From: CAVHIG01 sp963636105
GTDB lineage: Bacteria; Bacillota; Clostridia; Peptostreptococcales; Anaerovoracaceae
Assembly: GCA_963636105.1 (NCBI GenBank)
Contig: CAVHIG010000010.1
Location: 1 to 40,337 of the forward strand
Direction of reading: 5' to 3'
DNA: 40,337 nucleotides
How positions within the stretch are numbered: the first letter of the stretch is position 1; every line of letters starts with the position of its first letter. The notes below the pieces were generated by a model. The model did no database searches and had not been told where the DNA came from. It saw only the letters and a program-made list of their open reading frames with translations. The position numbers were made by a program, and so were the translations under genes. Shown here in pieces: positions 7,716 to 15,882 of this stretch.

Positions 7716-9923
7716 CTAGCTAAGCGAATACGGATTTACATCCACCGTCACCGTTGTCTTTCTCTTTTCCTTTGCTTTCTTCTCAGCCGGCCGCGCCTCC
7801 GCAGCCTTTCTTATGCCGCCTTGCAGTCCCGCTGAAATCTCTTTCGGGTAGCCTTGCGCGGCCTTGCTTGCAGCCGCGACACCCGCACCCGCTTTTGCGG
7901 CCTTTGCGCTCGCGGCTGAGGCCTTGACACGCGCCGCGGCTTCCTTGAGACTTTCCTCTCTCACCTGCGCCACCGCCGCAAGATAATCCTTTCTCCTGCC
8001 CTTTGGACACTTCGCAAGAAGATAATATCTATATACGCCCAGCGCCCTTGGTATGTGGGCGCTTTGCGCCGGAAAGACATTCTTCTCCTCCGCCTCGCCG
8101 AGAAGCTCCTTTAAGCGCGACTCCGCAAATTCAGCCAAAGCCCTCGCCGTTTCCGCATCCTCGTCGGAAAACACCAGCTGAATCAAGTCAGAATATGGAG
8201 GATATTCCATATGTTGTCTCAGGAGCCTTTCCGTTCTGTAAAAGCTATCATAATCCTGAGCCGCCGCGCAGCTGATAGCATAATGCTCGGGACTGTAAGT
8301 CTGAATCACGACGCTGCCCTTCTCCTCACCGCGACCCGCTCTGCCTGCCGCCTGCGTCAAGAGCTGGAAAGTGCGTTCGGGCGAGCGAAAATCCGGAATA
8401 TTGAGCGTCACATCGGCGGACACTATGCCCACCACTCCAACGTTTGCAAAGTCCAGACCCTTCGCCACAAGCTGCGTCCCTATCAAAATCCTGCTTTTTC
8501 CCTTGCGGAAATCGCTCAAAATTTTATTCAGACTGCCCTTGCGGCTCACCGTATCGATGTCCAGACGCGCCACGGACTCCGCGTATTCCGGGAAGAGCTC
8601 GCAAATGCTCTCCTCGATTTTCTCCGTGCCCGCGCCGAAAAATTTCATGTACTTGCTGCCGCAATCCGGACAGCTCCTTGGTACAGGCACCGACCTGCCG
8701 CAATAATGGCAGACTGCCCTGTCCATATTCTTGTGATATGTGAGCGAAATGCCGCATTCCGGACATCTCAGCACATACCCGCACTCCCTGCAGGAGATAA
8801 AAGTCGAATAGCCCCTGCGGTTCAAAAATAAGATCACCTGCTTGCCGCTATCGAGGCAGCTCTTCATCTCAGAATAAAGCGCGCGGCTAAAAATCGACTT
8901 GTTTCCGTCCTTCAGCTCCTGCCTCATATCCACGGTCGCGACATGCGGCAGCTCTACCTCGTTGTAGCGCTTGCTCAGCGTCAGCTTCTCGTAGATTCCG
9001 CTCTCAGCTCTTTGATAGGAGACCACGGAAGGCGTCGCGCTGCCAAGCACTACAAGCGCCTGATTGTCCCTATCCATAGCACGCCGCACCGCCACCTCGA
9101 CAGTCTCGTACTTTGGCGGCGAGTCGGATTTGTATGTGCTCTCATGCTCCTCATCGAGTATAAATACTCCGATATTTTTGAGTGGCGCAAACACCGCGGA
9201 CCTCGCGCCGATGACTATTTTCACCTCTCCGCGAGAGATTCTCTGCCATTCGTCGTAGCGCTCGCCCTTTGAGAGCTTGCTGTGCAGCACCGCGATATTC
9301 TCCGCCCCGAACCTTCCTATAAATCTGTCTATAATCTGGGGCGTCAGCGATATCTCAGGCACCATCATAACCGCCGTGCGTCCATTTTCAATGCATGCGG
9401 CTATCAGGTGCATATATACCTCAGTCTTGCCACTGCCCGTCACTCCGTGCAGCAGAAAAATTTTATGCCTGCCCAAACTCAAGGCCTCGCGCATCGCGCT
9501 CAGCGCATTCCTTTGCTCCTCATTCAGCTCAGGCACTGCCTTTTGCTCGCCCAAAGCGTCCTTGTAAGGATTTCTTTTTTTGCCTCTTTTTGACTTTTCT
9601 CCAGCCGGAGTAAAGCATTTCACCGCCTCGATATAGCGGCAGAGGTAACGTCGCCTCATCCACTCGCAGCTGCGCACCGCTTCTTCCGTGAGGCTCACGT
9701 CTTCATCTATTGAATCTATATATTTTAATTTATCTATATTTTTCAACGCTTCGGGAGGCTCCGCGGAAACGGCGAAGACATAGCCGTCTCTCAGGCTCCT
9801 GCTCTTTGCGAAGGATACCCTCACCTTGTCTCCCACTGCGATATTTTCATCTTCACAGCCGTATGTGTACAGCATATCAGTGCTGTCTGTATTATTATCA
9901 ATCACAAGATCCACATACTGCAT
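7716..9923 (-). CDS. priA: Primosomal replication restart helicase PriA
   Basis: PriA reloads the replicative helicase at stalled forks. The 735-residue protein has an N-terminal 3'-DNA-binding domain (about 1-105), Walker A GVTGSGKTE (160-168), Walker B DEEH (257-260), helicase motifs including VVLGSATPS, and a zinc-binding insert with eight cysteines (C378, C381, C387, C390, C405, C408, C418, C421). The C-terminus ends VTVDVNPYSLS like other PriA proteins, but about 67 residues of Ala/Lys-rich low-complexity sequence (about 656-722) are inserted just before this last strand. Upstream lies a large repeat cluster that separates it from asnA. Confidence 0.97.
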   Translation of the reverse strand: MQYVDLVIDNNTDSTDMLYTYGCEDENIAVGDKVRVSFAKSRSLRDGYVFAVSAEPPEALKNIDKLKYIDSIDEDVSLTEEAVRSCEWMRRRYLCRYIEAVKCFTPAGEKSKRGKKRNPYKDALGEQKAVPELNEEQRNALSAMREALSLGRHKIFLLHGVTGSGKTEVYMHLIAACIENGRTAVMMVPEISLTPQIIDRFIGRFGAENIAVLHSKLSKGERYDEWQRISRGEVKIVIGARSAVFAPLKNIGVFILDEEHESTYKSDSPPKYETVEVAVRRAMDRDNQALVVLGSATPSVVSYQRAESGIYEKLTLSKRYNEVELPHVATVDMRQELKDGNKSIFSRALYSEMKSCLDSGKQVILFLNRRGYSTFISCRECGYVLRCPECGISLTYHKNMDRAVCHYCGRSVPVPRSCPDCGSKYMKFFGAGTEKIEESICELFPEYAESVARLDIDTVSRKGSLNKILSDFRKGKSRILIGTQLVAKGLDFANVGVVGIVSADVTLNIPDFRSPERTFQLLTQAAGRAGRGEEKGSVVIQTYSPEHYAISCAAAQDYDSFYRTERLLRQHMEYPPYSDLIQLVFSDEDAETARALAEFAESRLKELLGEAEEKNVFPAQSAHIPRALGVYRYYLLAKCPKGRRKDYLAAVAQVREESLKEAAARVKASAASAKAAKAGAGVAAASKAAQGYPKEISAGLQGGIRKAAEARPAEKKAKEKRKTTVTVDVNPYSLS

Positions 9924-9963
9924 CTAAAATTACATTCTCCTTTATGTACCTGGATATATCTTT

Positions 9964-10187
9964 TTCAATACACAGCGAGGCCTAAGCTGCCTGTGGGACC
10001 ATCTCTAAGTTTTCCATATACCGTGAGGCCTAAGCTGCCCTCGGGACAAATTCAAGTTTTTAAACACGTAGCGAGGCGTATGCTCTCTGCGGGACCATGT
10101 GTAAGTCGATTCGGTCCCGCGGAGAGCTGTAGCCGAGCCTCCATGTGTAAGTCGATTCGGTCCCGAGGGTAGGTGTAGGCCGAGCCT
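9964..10187. repeat. Family B repeat cluster, nested copies
   Basis: Three left half-units (GAGGC(C/G)TA starts at 9977, 10025 and 10073) and two right half-units (about 10102-10140 and 10143-10187) fill the whole priA-asnA gap. The third left and first right units form one complete hairpin (CTCTCTGCGGGACC with GGTCCCGCGGAGAG). The second left unit (GCCCTCGGGAC) is complementary to the outer right unit (TCCCGAGGGT), as expected if one copy had inserted into the loop of another. The cluster starts directly after the TAG stop of asnA. Confidence 0.85.
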
Positions 10188-11198
10188 CTACAGCAAGAAT
10201 ATGTTGTTCTCGCGGCACTCCTCAATCATACTCTCAGGCCATACAGACACCTGTACCTCGCCGATATGCGCTTTCCTCAGGAAATACATACAAAGTCTGC
10301 TCTGACCTATACCTCCGCCTATACTGTACGGAAGCTCCTTGTTCAAAATCGCCTTATGGAAGTCAAGATTCATTCTCTCCTCCGCGCCGGCAAGCTTAAG
10401 CTGCTTTGCCATAGCCTCTTCGTCTACACGAATACCCATGGAAGAGAGTTCAAAGGCCATACCCAATATATCGTTCCAAAGAATGATATCGCCGTTCAGC
10501 TCCCAGTCATCATAGTCAGGAGCTCTGCCGTCATGGCGCTCACCGCTCTTCAGCTTGCCGCCTATGCGCTTGATAAATACAGCTCTCTTTTCCTCTGCAA
10601 TCGCGTTTTCTCTTTCCTTTGGAGTCTTATCAGGATACATGTCCTCAAGCTCCTGCGTTGTGATGAAAAAGATTTCGTTTGGAAGCTCCGTCTGGATGTC
10701 TCTGTAAAGCCTATTTACATAGTCGCCCAGATTCTTGATAGCATTGTATATAATAACGACGATTTCTTCCAGGAATTCGTCGGTTCTCTGCTCCTTGAGC
10801 ATTACTCTTTCCCAGTCCCACTGGTCTACATAAGCGGAGTGAAGATTGTCAAGCTCCTCATCCCTTCTAATGGCATTCATATCAGTATAGATACCGTGTC
10901 CCGGCTCTATTCCGTACTTTCCGAGAGCCATGCGCTTCCACTTTGCCAGTGACTGTACTACTTCGACCTCAGCCTCATCAATATCCTTAAGTGTAAATCT
11001 TACGATTCTCTCGACTCCATTCAAATTATCGTTCAGTCCGCTTTCAGGCGTCACGAACAGAGGTGCCGATACACGGCGAAGATTCAATCCGTACGCCAGC
11101 TCCTGCTGAAAAAAGTCCTTGATCTTTTTGATCGCGCGCTGCGTCTCCATTGGGCTGAGCACCGGTGTGTAGCCCTCTGGAATGATTGTCTTTGACAT
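10188..11198 (-). CDS. asnA: Aspartate-ammonia ligase (ammonia-dependent asparagine synthetase)
   Basis: AsnA makes asparagine from aspartate, ammonia and ATP and is related to class II aspartyl-tRNA synthetases. The 336-residue protein shows the family segments IIPEGYTPVLSPMETQRAI, SAPLFVTPESGLNDNLNG, VVQSLAKWKR, GIYTDMNAIRRDE, AYVDQWDWE and, at the C-terminus, SIGGGIGQSRLCMYFL, the ATP-binding class II motif 3. The start is ATG 11198, with AAAGGAG nine bases upstream; the ATG nine bases earlier overlaps that ribosome site and is rejected. The gene follows queH after 47 bases, probably in one transcript. No T-box leader is visible. Confidence 0.97.
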   Translation of the reverse strand: MSKTIIPEGYTPVLSPMETQRAIKKIKDFFQQELAYGLNLRRVSAPLFVTPESGLNDNLNGVERIVRFTLKDIDEAEVEVVQSLAKWKRMALGKYGIEPGHGIYTDMNAIRRDEELDNLHSAYVDQWDWERVMLKEQRTDEFLEEIVVIIYNAIKNLGDYVNRLYRDIQTELPNEIFFITTQELEDMYPDKTPKERENAIAEEKRAVFIKRIGGKLKSGERHDGRAPDYDDWELNGDIILWNDILGMAFELSSMGIRVDEEAMAKQLKLAGAEERMNLDFHKAILNKELPYSIGGGIGQSRLCMYFLRKAHIGEVQVSVWPESMIEECRENNIFLL

Positions 11199-11245
11199 TC
11201 TTATCATCTCCTTTATATATACTTACCGCGGTCTGTCATAGCATT

Positions 11246-11944
11246 TCAAATCTTTTCTTTTTCAGTCTGCTTTTCAAACCACTTTGAAAATTCACAGCCG
11301 CAGTAATTTTGTCTGTATAAACCGTATTTTTTTGAAAGCTCTATGCTGCGCTTGAAGCCATCCTTCTTCTTGAAATCCCTATCAAGAAAGCTCACGCCAT
11401 ATTTGAGTGCGAGCTCCTTGCCTATGGAGCTTATAAGCGGATAATTCTTGTGCGGGCTGACCGTAAGCGTCGTAGTGAAAAGATCATATCCTGTCATCCT
11501 CGCCATCTGCGCTGTCCGCTCAAGTCTCAATATAAAGCACTTTGTGCAGCGTTCTCCACCCTCAGGCGCGTCCTCAAAGCCCTTCGCCGCCTCATAAAAT
11601 TCGCTCGGAAGATACTCACCTTCAAGGAAGGCTATCTGTCTGTCCGCGCTGACCTTTTTATTGTATTCTTCTATAAAAAGGATCTGATTTTCTCTGCGCT
11701 TCAGGTATTCCTCTCTATCAGTGATGTTTGGATTGTAGAAGAATACGGCAACGCGGTAGGCATCCGCAAGGCTCTCTATCACCGAGGTGCTGCAAGGTCC
11801 GCAGCAGCTGTGAAGAAGAAGAGACGGCCTTTCAAGCCGCGTCCTTTGAATATCCGCAAGAGGCACATAAGAGCAAGGCTCCGCGCCCGTGCCCACGCAG
11901 TTTCCGCAGCCTGGCGCCCCCGTATATTTCTCCCTTTCTCCCAT
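11246..11944 (-). CDS. queH: Epoxyqueuosine reductase QueH
   Basis: QueH (formerly DUF208) reduces epoxyqueuosine to queuosine in tRNA and is non-homologous to QueG. Cysteine motifs of the family are visible: HSCCGPCS near the N-terminus, RCTKCF in the middle and NYCGCEFS at the C-terminus, which together bind iron. The best start is ATG 11944 with GGGAG eight bases upstream; a TTG at 11959 would add five residues. The first 30 residues before the core carry extra cysteines and no recognised domain. It shares a divergent upstream region with tdk. Confidence 0.93.
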   Translation of the reverse strand: MGEREKYTGAPGCGNCVGTGAEPCSYVPLADIQRTRLERPSLLLHSCCGPCSTSVIESLADAYRVAVFFYNPNITDREEYLKRRENQILFIEEYNKKVSADRQIAFLEGEYLPSEFYEAAKGFEDAPEGGERCTKCFILRLERTAQMARMTGYDLFTTTLTVSPHKNYPLISSIGKELALKYGVSFLDRDFKKKDGFKRSIELSKKYGLYRQNYCGCEFSKWFEKQTEKEKI

Positions 11945-11990
11945 TCTTTCATCTCCCAATCCGACTTCAAAACAAAAATACTATCTAGTT

Positions 11991-12019
11991 ATTGTATCAC
12001 ATATCAAAACATTTGAAAA
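11991..12019 (-). promoter_or_regulatory. Candidate sigma-A promoter for queH
   Basis: On the minus strand, TTTTCA (12014-12019) and TACAAT (11991-11996) are separated by 17 bases, upstream of queH. The -10 is good and the -35 moderate. Confidence 0.4.
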
Positions 12020-12086
12020 CATCCAGACCGATTTTTTTGCGTGATAATCGTGTGAAAAGTCGATGGAAAGAAGCGTCAAAATTCTA

Positions 12087-12115
12087 TTGCTTTTCACTCC
12101 GTTATAAATTAGAAT
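12087..12115 (+). promoter_or_regulatory. Candidate sigma-A promoter for tdk
   Basis: TTGCTT (12087-12092) and TAGAAT (12110-12115) are separated by 17 bases, about 95 bases before the tdk start. The -35 is weak. The region is AT-rich and divergent to queH. Confidence 0.35.
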
Positions 12116-12209
12116 AAAAGCGTATGCGGTTTTAGGCCGCAGCCCGCGGTCCAGTCGAAACATCTATATCACGCGGCAGCAGACAGCACAAAAATCGGAG
12201 GAATAGAAT

Positions 12210-12803
12210 TTGGCACAACTATATTACAGATACAGCACGATGAACGCAGGCAAGTCCATCGAGGTCATAAAAATCGCGCACAACTATGAAGAACGCGGAA
12301 AGCGCGTGCTCGTACTTGTGCCTGACGTAGATGACAGATATGGCGTAGGCGTCATCACCTCACGCATAGGCGTTCAGAGAGAGGCTACGATTATAAAAGA
12401 CGAGACAAACATCTTCGACCTTTTCGTAAAGGAAAGCGCAAGCGGCGACATAGATTGCGTGCTTGTGGACGAATGCCAATTTTTGAAAAAGCATCATGTA
12501 CATGAGCTTGTGGAGATAGTAGACAGCTGCAACGTCCCCGTCCTCGCCTACGGACTGAAAAACGACTTTAGAAACGAGCTCTTCGAAGGCTCATACTACA
12601 TGCTGGTATATGCCGATAAAATCGAAGAGGTCAAGACCATTTGCTGGTGCGGACGCAAGGCCACAATGGTCGCTCGTGTGGTAGACGGAAAATTTGTAAG
12701 ACAGGGTCAGCAAATAGTAGTCGGCGGAAATGACATGTACGTCTCGCTTTGCCGCAAGCATTACAACGACGGCCGCCTCGGCCCCGAATGGGGAAGTATG
12801 TAG
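12210..12803 (+). CDS. tdk: Thymidine kinase, type II
   Basis: Phosphorylates thymidine in the salvage pathway. The 197-residue protein has the P-loop STMNAGKS (9-16), the Walker B-like DECQF (87-91), and a zinc lasso with C145, C147, C181 and H184 (ICWCGRKAT and LCRKH). The wording of these motifs (MAQLYY at the start, TICWCGRKA, YVSLCRKHY) is closer, from memory, to the E. coli Tdk type than to the shorter Bacillus type. The start is TTG 12210, with GGAGGA at 12197-12202. The gene converges on the radical SAM gene with only three bases between the stop codons. Confidence 0.96.
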   Translation: MAQLYYRYSTMNAGKSIEVIKIAHNYEERGKRVLVLVPDVDDRYGVGVITSRIGVQREATIIKDETNIFDLFVKESASGDIDCVLVDECQFLKKHHVHELVEIVDSCNVPVLAYGLKNDFRNELFEGSYYMLVYADKIEEVKTICWCGRKATMVARVVDGKFVRQGQQIVVGGNDMYVSLCRKHYNDGRLGPEWGSM

Positions 12804-12806
12804 GCT

Positions 12807-13856
12807 CTACAGCTTATAGCCGCCCGGCCTTTGATAATGACAGCCCTGATAAGAGTTTCGCGCGCGAAGCTCTTTTTCTATGCTATTTAATATGCTACGC
12901 TTGCGATATGACCACTCCGGCGCAATGAGAAGCGGGCGCGGCGCATCTGCCGTCAGCCTGTGAATCGTGATACACGAAGGAATTATCGCGAGCGCGTCAC
13001 ACACCAGCCCTACATACTCTTCCAGCGAGTCAAAAGGCACATAATCCGGGCAAAGGTGCTCCATCTGCGAGCCGCGTATCACATTCAAAAGATGCAGCTT
13101 GATTCCGAAGGGCTCCTTTTCGCATACGTAGCGTACAGACTCGAGCATTTCCTCTCGTGTCTCAGGTACTATCGCGGAAACTGCGCCGGGGATGCTCTTT
13201 GGCAAGCCGAATATAAGATGCACAACCGCGCGAATGTTGCGGGCCTTGAGCTTTTCCATCGCCTCGTCAAATACGGCAAGCTCATAGCCTCGATTTATGG
13301 TGCGGGCTGTCTCTTCATGGATTGTCTGAAGTCCGAGCTCTACCCACAGATAGGTTTCTTTGTTGAGCTCTGAAAGAAGCTCCAAAACCTCATCGGAAAG
13401 GCAGTCCGGGCGGGTTGCGATAGCGATGCCGACTATCTCCGGCAGGCTCTCTATCTCTGCCTGCTTCTCAAGCTCAGAGCTGGCGTCGCCAGCAGGCCGG
13501 CTCTCTATCTCCTTCTTACGGCGCTTGCTGTATTCAAGAGCAGCATAGTATTTTTCACGAAGCTCTGCTACAGGCGCATAGGTATTTGTATGATTTTGAA
13601 AATATACTATATATTTGCCGTGTGGCCATTTTTTGGAAAGAAGCGCAAGCTGTCCCGGAATGTCGCTTGCGTTTTCGCCGCTTCCGTCAGCCGAGCAAAA
13701 AATGCAGCCGCCTGTCCCACAGCTGCCGTCTCTGTTTGGACAGGTAAAGCCGCCATCGAGGGAGAGCTTTATGACCTTCTCGCCAAAGATTTCCCTGAGA
13801 TGCGCACCTATGGAATTGAAAGGCTTATTTAAATTATCCATTGTGTCCTTGTCCAT
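12807..13856 (-). CDS. Radical SAM protein, YtqA/YhcC family (TIGR01212-like)
   Basis: A radical SAM enzyme of unknown substrate. The cluster-binding segment is FTCPNRDGSCGTGGCIFCSA, with the spacing typical of the YhcC/YtqA family, preceded by the hallmark KLSLDGGF. Further family segments are VGIAIATRPDC, LWVELGLQTIHEET, VHLIFGLP and IKLHLLN. The reading frame extends to a TTG at 13931, but the family usually begins near KPFNSIGAHLRE, so ATG 13856 (with GGGAG just upstream) or ATG 13841 is more likely. It is convergent with tdk. Confidence 0.88.
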   Translation of the reverse strand: MDKDTMDNLNKPFNSIGAHLREIFGEKVIKLSLDGGFTCPNRDGSCGTGGCIFCSADGSGENASDIPGQLALLSKKWPHGKYIVYFQNHTNTYAPVAELREKYYAALEYSKRRKKEIESRPAGDASSELEKQAEIESLPEIVGIAIATRPDCLSDEVLELLSELNKETYLWVELGLQTIHEETARTINRGYELAVFDEAMEKLKARNIRAVVHLIFGLPKSIPGAVSAIVPETREEMLESVRYVCEKEPFGIKLHLLNVIRGSQMEHLCPDYVPFDSLEEYVGLVCDALAIIPSCITIHRLTADAPRPLLIAPEWSYRKRSILNSIEKELRARNSYQGCHYQRPGGYKL

Positions 13857-14064
13857 CCTACTCCCGTTATTATCCTGCCCAAATCCTAATGTCTTTCCAA
13901 TTTCAAGACCCAGAGCTTTCTCCAAATCCAAGGCCCGAGCCTTGCTTTCTGTTTGAAATTATTCTCTATTTAGAAGTTCAAGCCTTTTTTGTTTGAAATT
14001 CTTTTCCGGTAAAAAGGCCAATACTTGCTTCCAGATAAAAGTCTCTTCTATTCAGCAAATGGTT

Positions 14065-14721
14065 TTATTCAAATACGAAATTCCGAAATTCCTCTACTGT
14101 CGCAAAATAATAGTCGGAATTCTTCTTCATAAATTCCACCACATCAGGTAGCAAACCGTGTGACCAGCCCGCGGCCGCAAATTCCACGCCTACAGCCTTT
14201 GCCATATCATAACCGAGCTTGAGGTCGTCCAGCATAATGCAATCTGACGGAGAAAGCTTCAATATTTTCAAAATCTGCTCCATCGGATAAGGATATGGCT
14301 TGCGCTGCTCCGGCGGAAGCTCCCAGCCGTATACCAGATCAAGCTCTACGCCGTTTTCCCTGTAATGGCGCTCTATTTCTGACTTTTCAGAATGGGATAC
14401 GACACATATATATCCGCCCTGCGCTTGAAAATCCTTGACCATCTCCAAAAATCCTTCGTAAAAATGTGGAGTTTTGTCCTTTATGTAGTCCTTCCAAATT
14501 CTGTATTCCTGATCCATCTCCGCATCTGTAAAATGCAAGACATCGCGGCAAAATTCCGTAAATCCCGGGTCAAAACAGATCCTCGTAAATTCCGCAAGGC
14601 TGTATTCCGGATATTCCGGCCTCATCTCCTTCATTATCGTACAAAATGGCGGATAATGAAGCTCCGGTGTGCTCTTCACTGCCGTATCATCGTGATCAAG
14701 CACCAGGCATTTGTATCTCAT
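14065..14721 (-). CDS. HAD-superfamily hydrolase
   Basis: A haloacid-dehalogenase-type phosphohydrolase, probably acting on a small phosphorylated metabolite. In 218 residues the core motifs are motif I LVLDHDDTAV (8-17, nucleophile Asp and acid/base Asp), motif II with the Ser of CVVSHS, and motif IV MLDDLKLGYDMAKAVG. A helical cap domain lies between motifs I and II. The substrate cannot be read from sequence. ATG 14721 follows an AGGAGAG site. The 133-base gap to the radical SAM gene is AT-rich and holds a weak AAAAAGGC/GCCTTTTT hairpin only. Confidence 0.88.
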   Translation of the reverse strand: MRYKCLVLDHDDTAVKSTPELHYPPFCTIMKEMRPEYPEYSLAEFTRICFDPGFTEFCRDVLHFTDAEMDQEYRIWKDYIKDKTPHFYEGFLEMVKDFQAQGGYICVVSHSEKSEIERHYRENGVELDLVYGWELPPEQRKPYPYPMEQILKILKLSPSDCIMLDDLKLGYDMAKAVGVEFAAAGWSHGLLPDVVEFMKKNSDYYFATVEEFRNFVFE

Positions 14722-14756
14722 ATTTCTCTCTCCTATTTTGCAAATTAGTCAGTTTT

Positions 14757-14830
14757 TGCGAGGCCTAAGCTGCCCTCGGGACCATGTGCAAGTCGATTCG
14801 GTCCCGAGGGTAGGTGTAGGCCGAGGCCTC
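14757..14830. repeat. Family B palindromic repeat, complete unit
   Basis: The cleanest copy. GAGGCCTAAGCTG and TAGGTGTAGGCC form the outer part, and GCCCTCGGGACC with GGTCCCGAGGGT makes a perfect inner stem of 11 bp around the loop ATGTGCAAGTCGATTC. It lies between whiA and the HAD gene and starts at the base after the TAG stop of whiA. It is preceded on the plus strand by the AGTTTTT tract seen at other copies. Confidence 0.87.
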
Positions 14831-14831
14831 G

Positions 14832-15776
14832 CTATATCTTTGCTGCTATCTCCTCTATTTTTCTAAATCTATTATTCATTCCCGATTTTGTAAGCGGCGG
14901 CTCCATCATATTCGCCAGCTCCTCAAGCCCCGCGGCGGGATTCTCAAGCCTCAGACAGGCTGCCTCACGCAGTTTCTCCGGCAAAGAATTGAGTCCCTTT
15001 TGCTCATCGATTTTTTTGATGGCCGCCAGCTGCCTCTGTGAAGCATTTACAATTTTGTCAGTATTTGCACTGTCGCAGTTATTTATGCGGTTTGTGCGGT
15101 TTCGAAACTCCTTCTTCATCTTGACATTTTCAAAGGCAAAGAATTGCTGATGTGCCTTCATTATGTTGAGAAGGTCGCCGATTTGCTCCGCTTCCTTTAT
15201 ATATACGATATAGCTCTTGCCACGCACTGTCGTCTTTGCGGACAGTCCCACAAAGCTTCCTATCAGCTTTTTCAAATCCGCTGCGACAGCCGCCGTAGTG
15301 CAGATGAATTCTATGTGATATGACTTTTCAGGATCGCTTATAGTACCCGCACCGAGGAAAGCACCCCTTAGATAGGCCTTTCTGCAGCACTTGGTTTTTA
15401 TCAGGCCGTCGTAAATTCCGTCGCTTATGTAATTCATACCGCCGCGAAGCATCAAGATTCCGGTCTCTCGCATGATAATCTCGGCCTTTTGCTCCTTTGC
15501 GTTATTTAGCGTCAATATATATTGCTTGCCCTTTTTCAAAGCCGTACCCTGACCGATTTCAATGCTCGCATCCACATCAAAATAATCCTTGATAAGTTTT
15601 TTGTAGTGGCGGGCAACTGCGGGATTTTCCGTCATAAGCGCCAGGCTCATGCCACCGCTGCCGAGTCTGATACTTCCGCACATGCGAATGAAGCCGGCTA
15701 TTTCTGCCAGCATACAGCACTTCTTTTCAGGCACAAAATGTGCCAGCTCATTTTTCGTATCCGCTGCAAAAGACAA
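14832..15776 (-). CDS. whiA: DNA-binding protein WhiA
   Basis: WhiA is a Gram-positive DNA-binding protein linked to sporulation in actinomycetes and to cell division and chromosome segregation in Firmicutes. The 314-residue protein starts MSFAADTKNELAH as expected, has the LAGLIDADG-like N-terminal fold (segments YLRGAFLGAGTISDP and YHIEF), and a C-terminal helix-turn-helix around RLENPAAGLEELANMMEPPLTKSGMNNRFRKI. The start is TTG 15776 with a GGGAG site. It has its own promoter and is not beside yvcJ/yvcK here. Confidence 0.96.
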   Translation of the reverse strand: MSFAADTKNELAHFVPEKKCCMLAEIAGFIRMCGSIRLGSGGMSLALMTENPAVARHYKKLIKDYFDVDASIEIGQGTALKKGKQYILTLNNAKEQKAEIIMRETGILMLRGGMNYISDGIYDGLIKTKCCRKAYLRGAFLGAGTISDPEKSYHIEFICTTAAVAADLKKLIGSFVGLSAKTTVRGKSYIVYIKEAEQIGDLLNIMKAHQQFFAFENVKMKKEFRNRTNRINNCDSANTDKIVNASQRQLAAIKKIDEQKGLNSLPEKLREAACLRLENPAAGLEELANMMEPPLTKSGMNNRFRKIEEIAAKI

Positions 15777-15821
15777 TTTCTTTCTCCCTTCAAGCCAAAA
15801 GATTCAAGCCCAAACACGTCT

Positions 15822-15851
15822 ATGATAACACAAATCGCAAGGTATAGTCAA
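15822..15851 (-). promoter_or_regulatory. Sigma-A promoter for whiA
   Basis: On the minus strand, TTGACT (15846-15851) and TATCAT (15822-15827) lie 18 bases apart, about 46 bases before the whiA start. Confidence 0.6.
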
Positions 15852-15882
15852 CTTGAAGCAGCTCTCATTTTCGCACCAAGGA

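Noticed and set aside
8524..9272. Several 85-110-codon open frames opposite priA
   Set aside because: They are shadows of the GC-rich priA gene without start signals or recognisable content.
13932..14064. Possible terminator (AAAAAGGC/GCCTTTTT) between the HAD and radical SAM genes
   Set aside because: The long loop and lack of a T-run after the stem on the minus strand make it weak.
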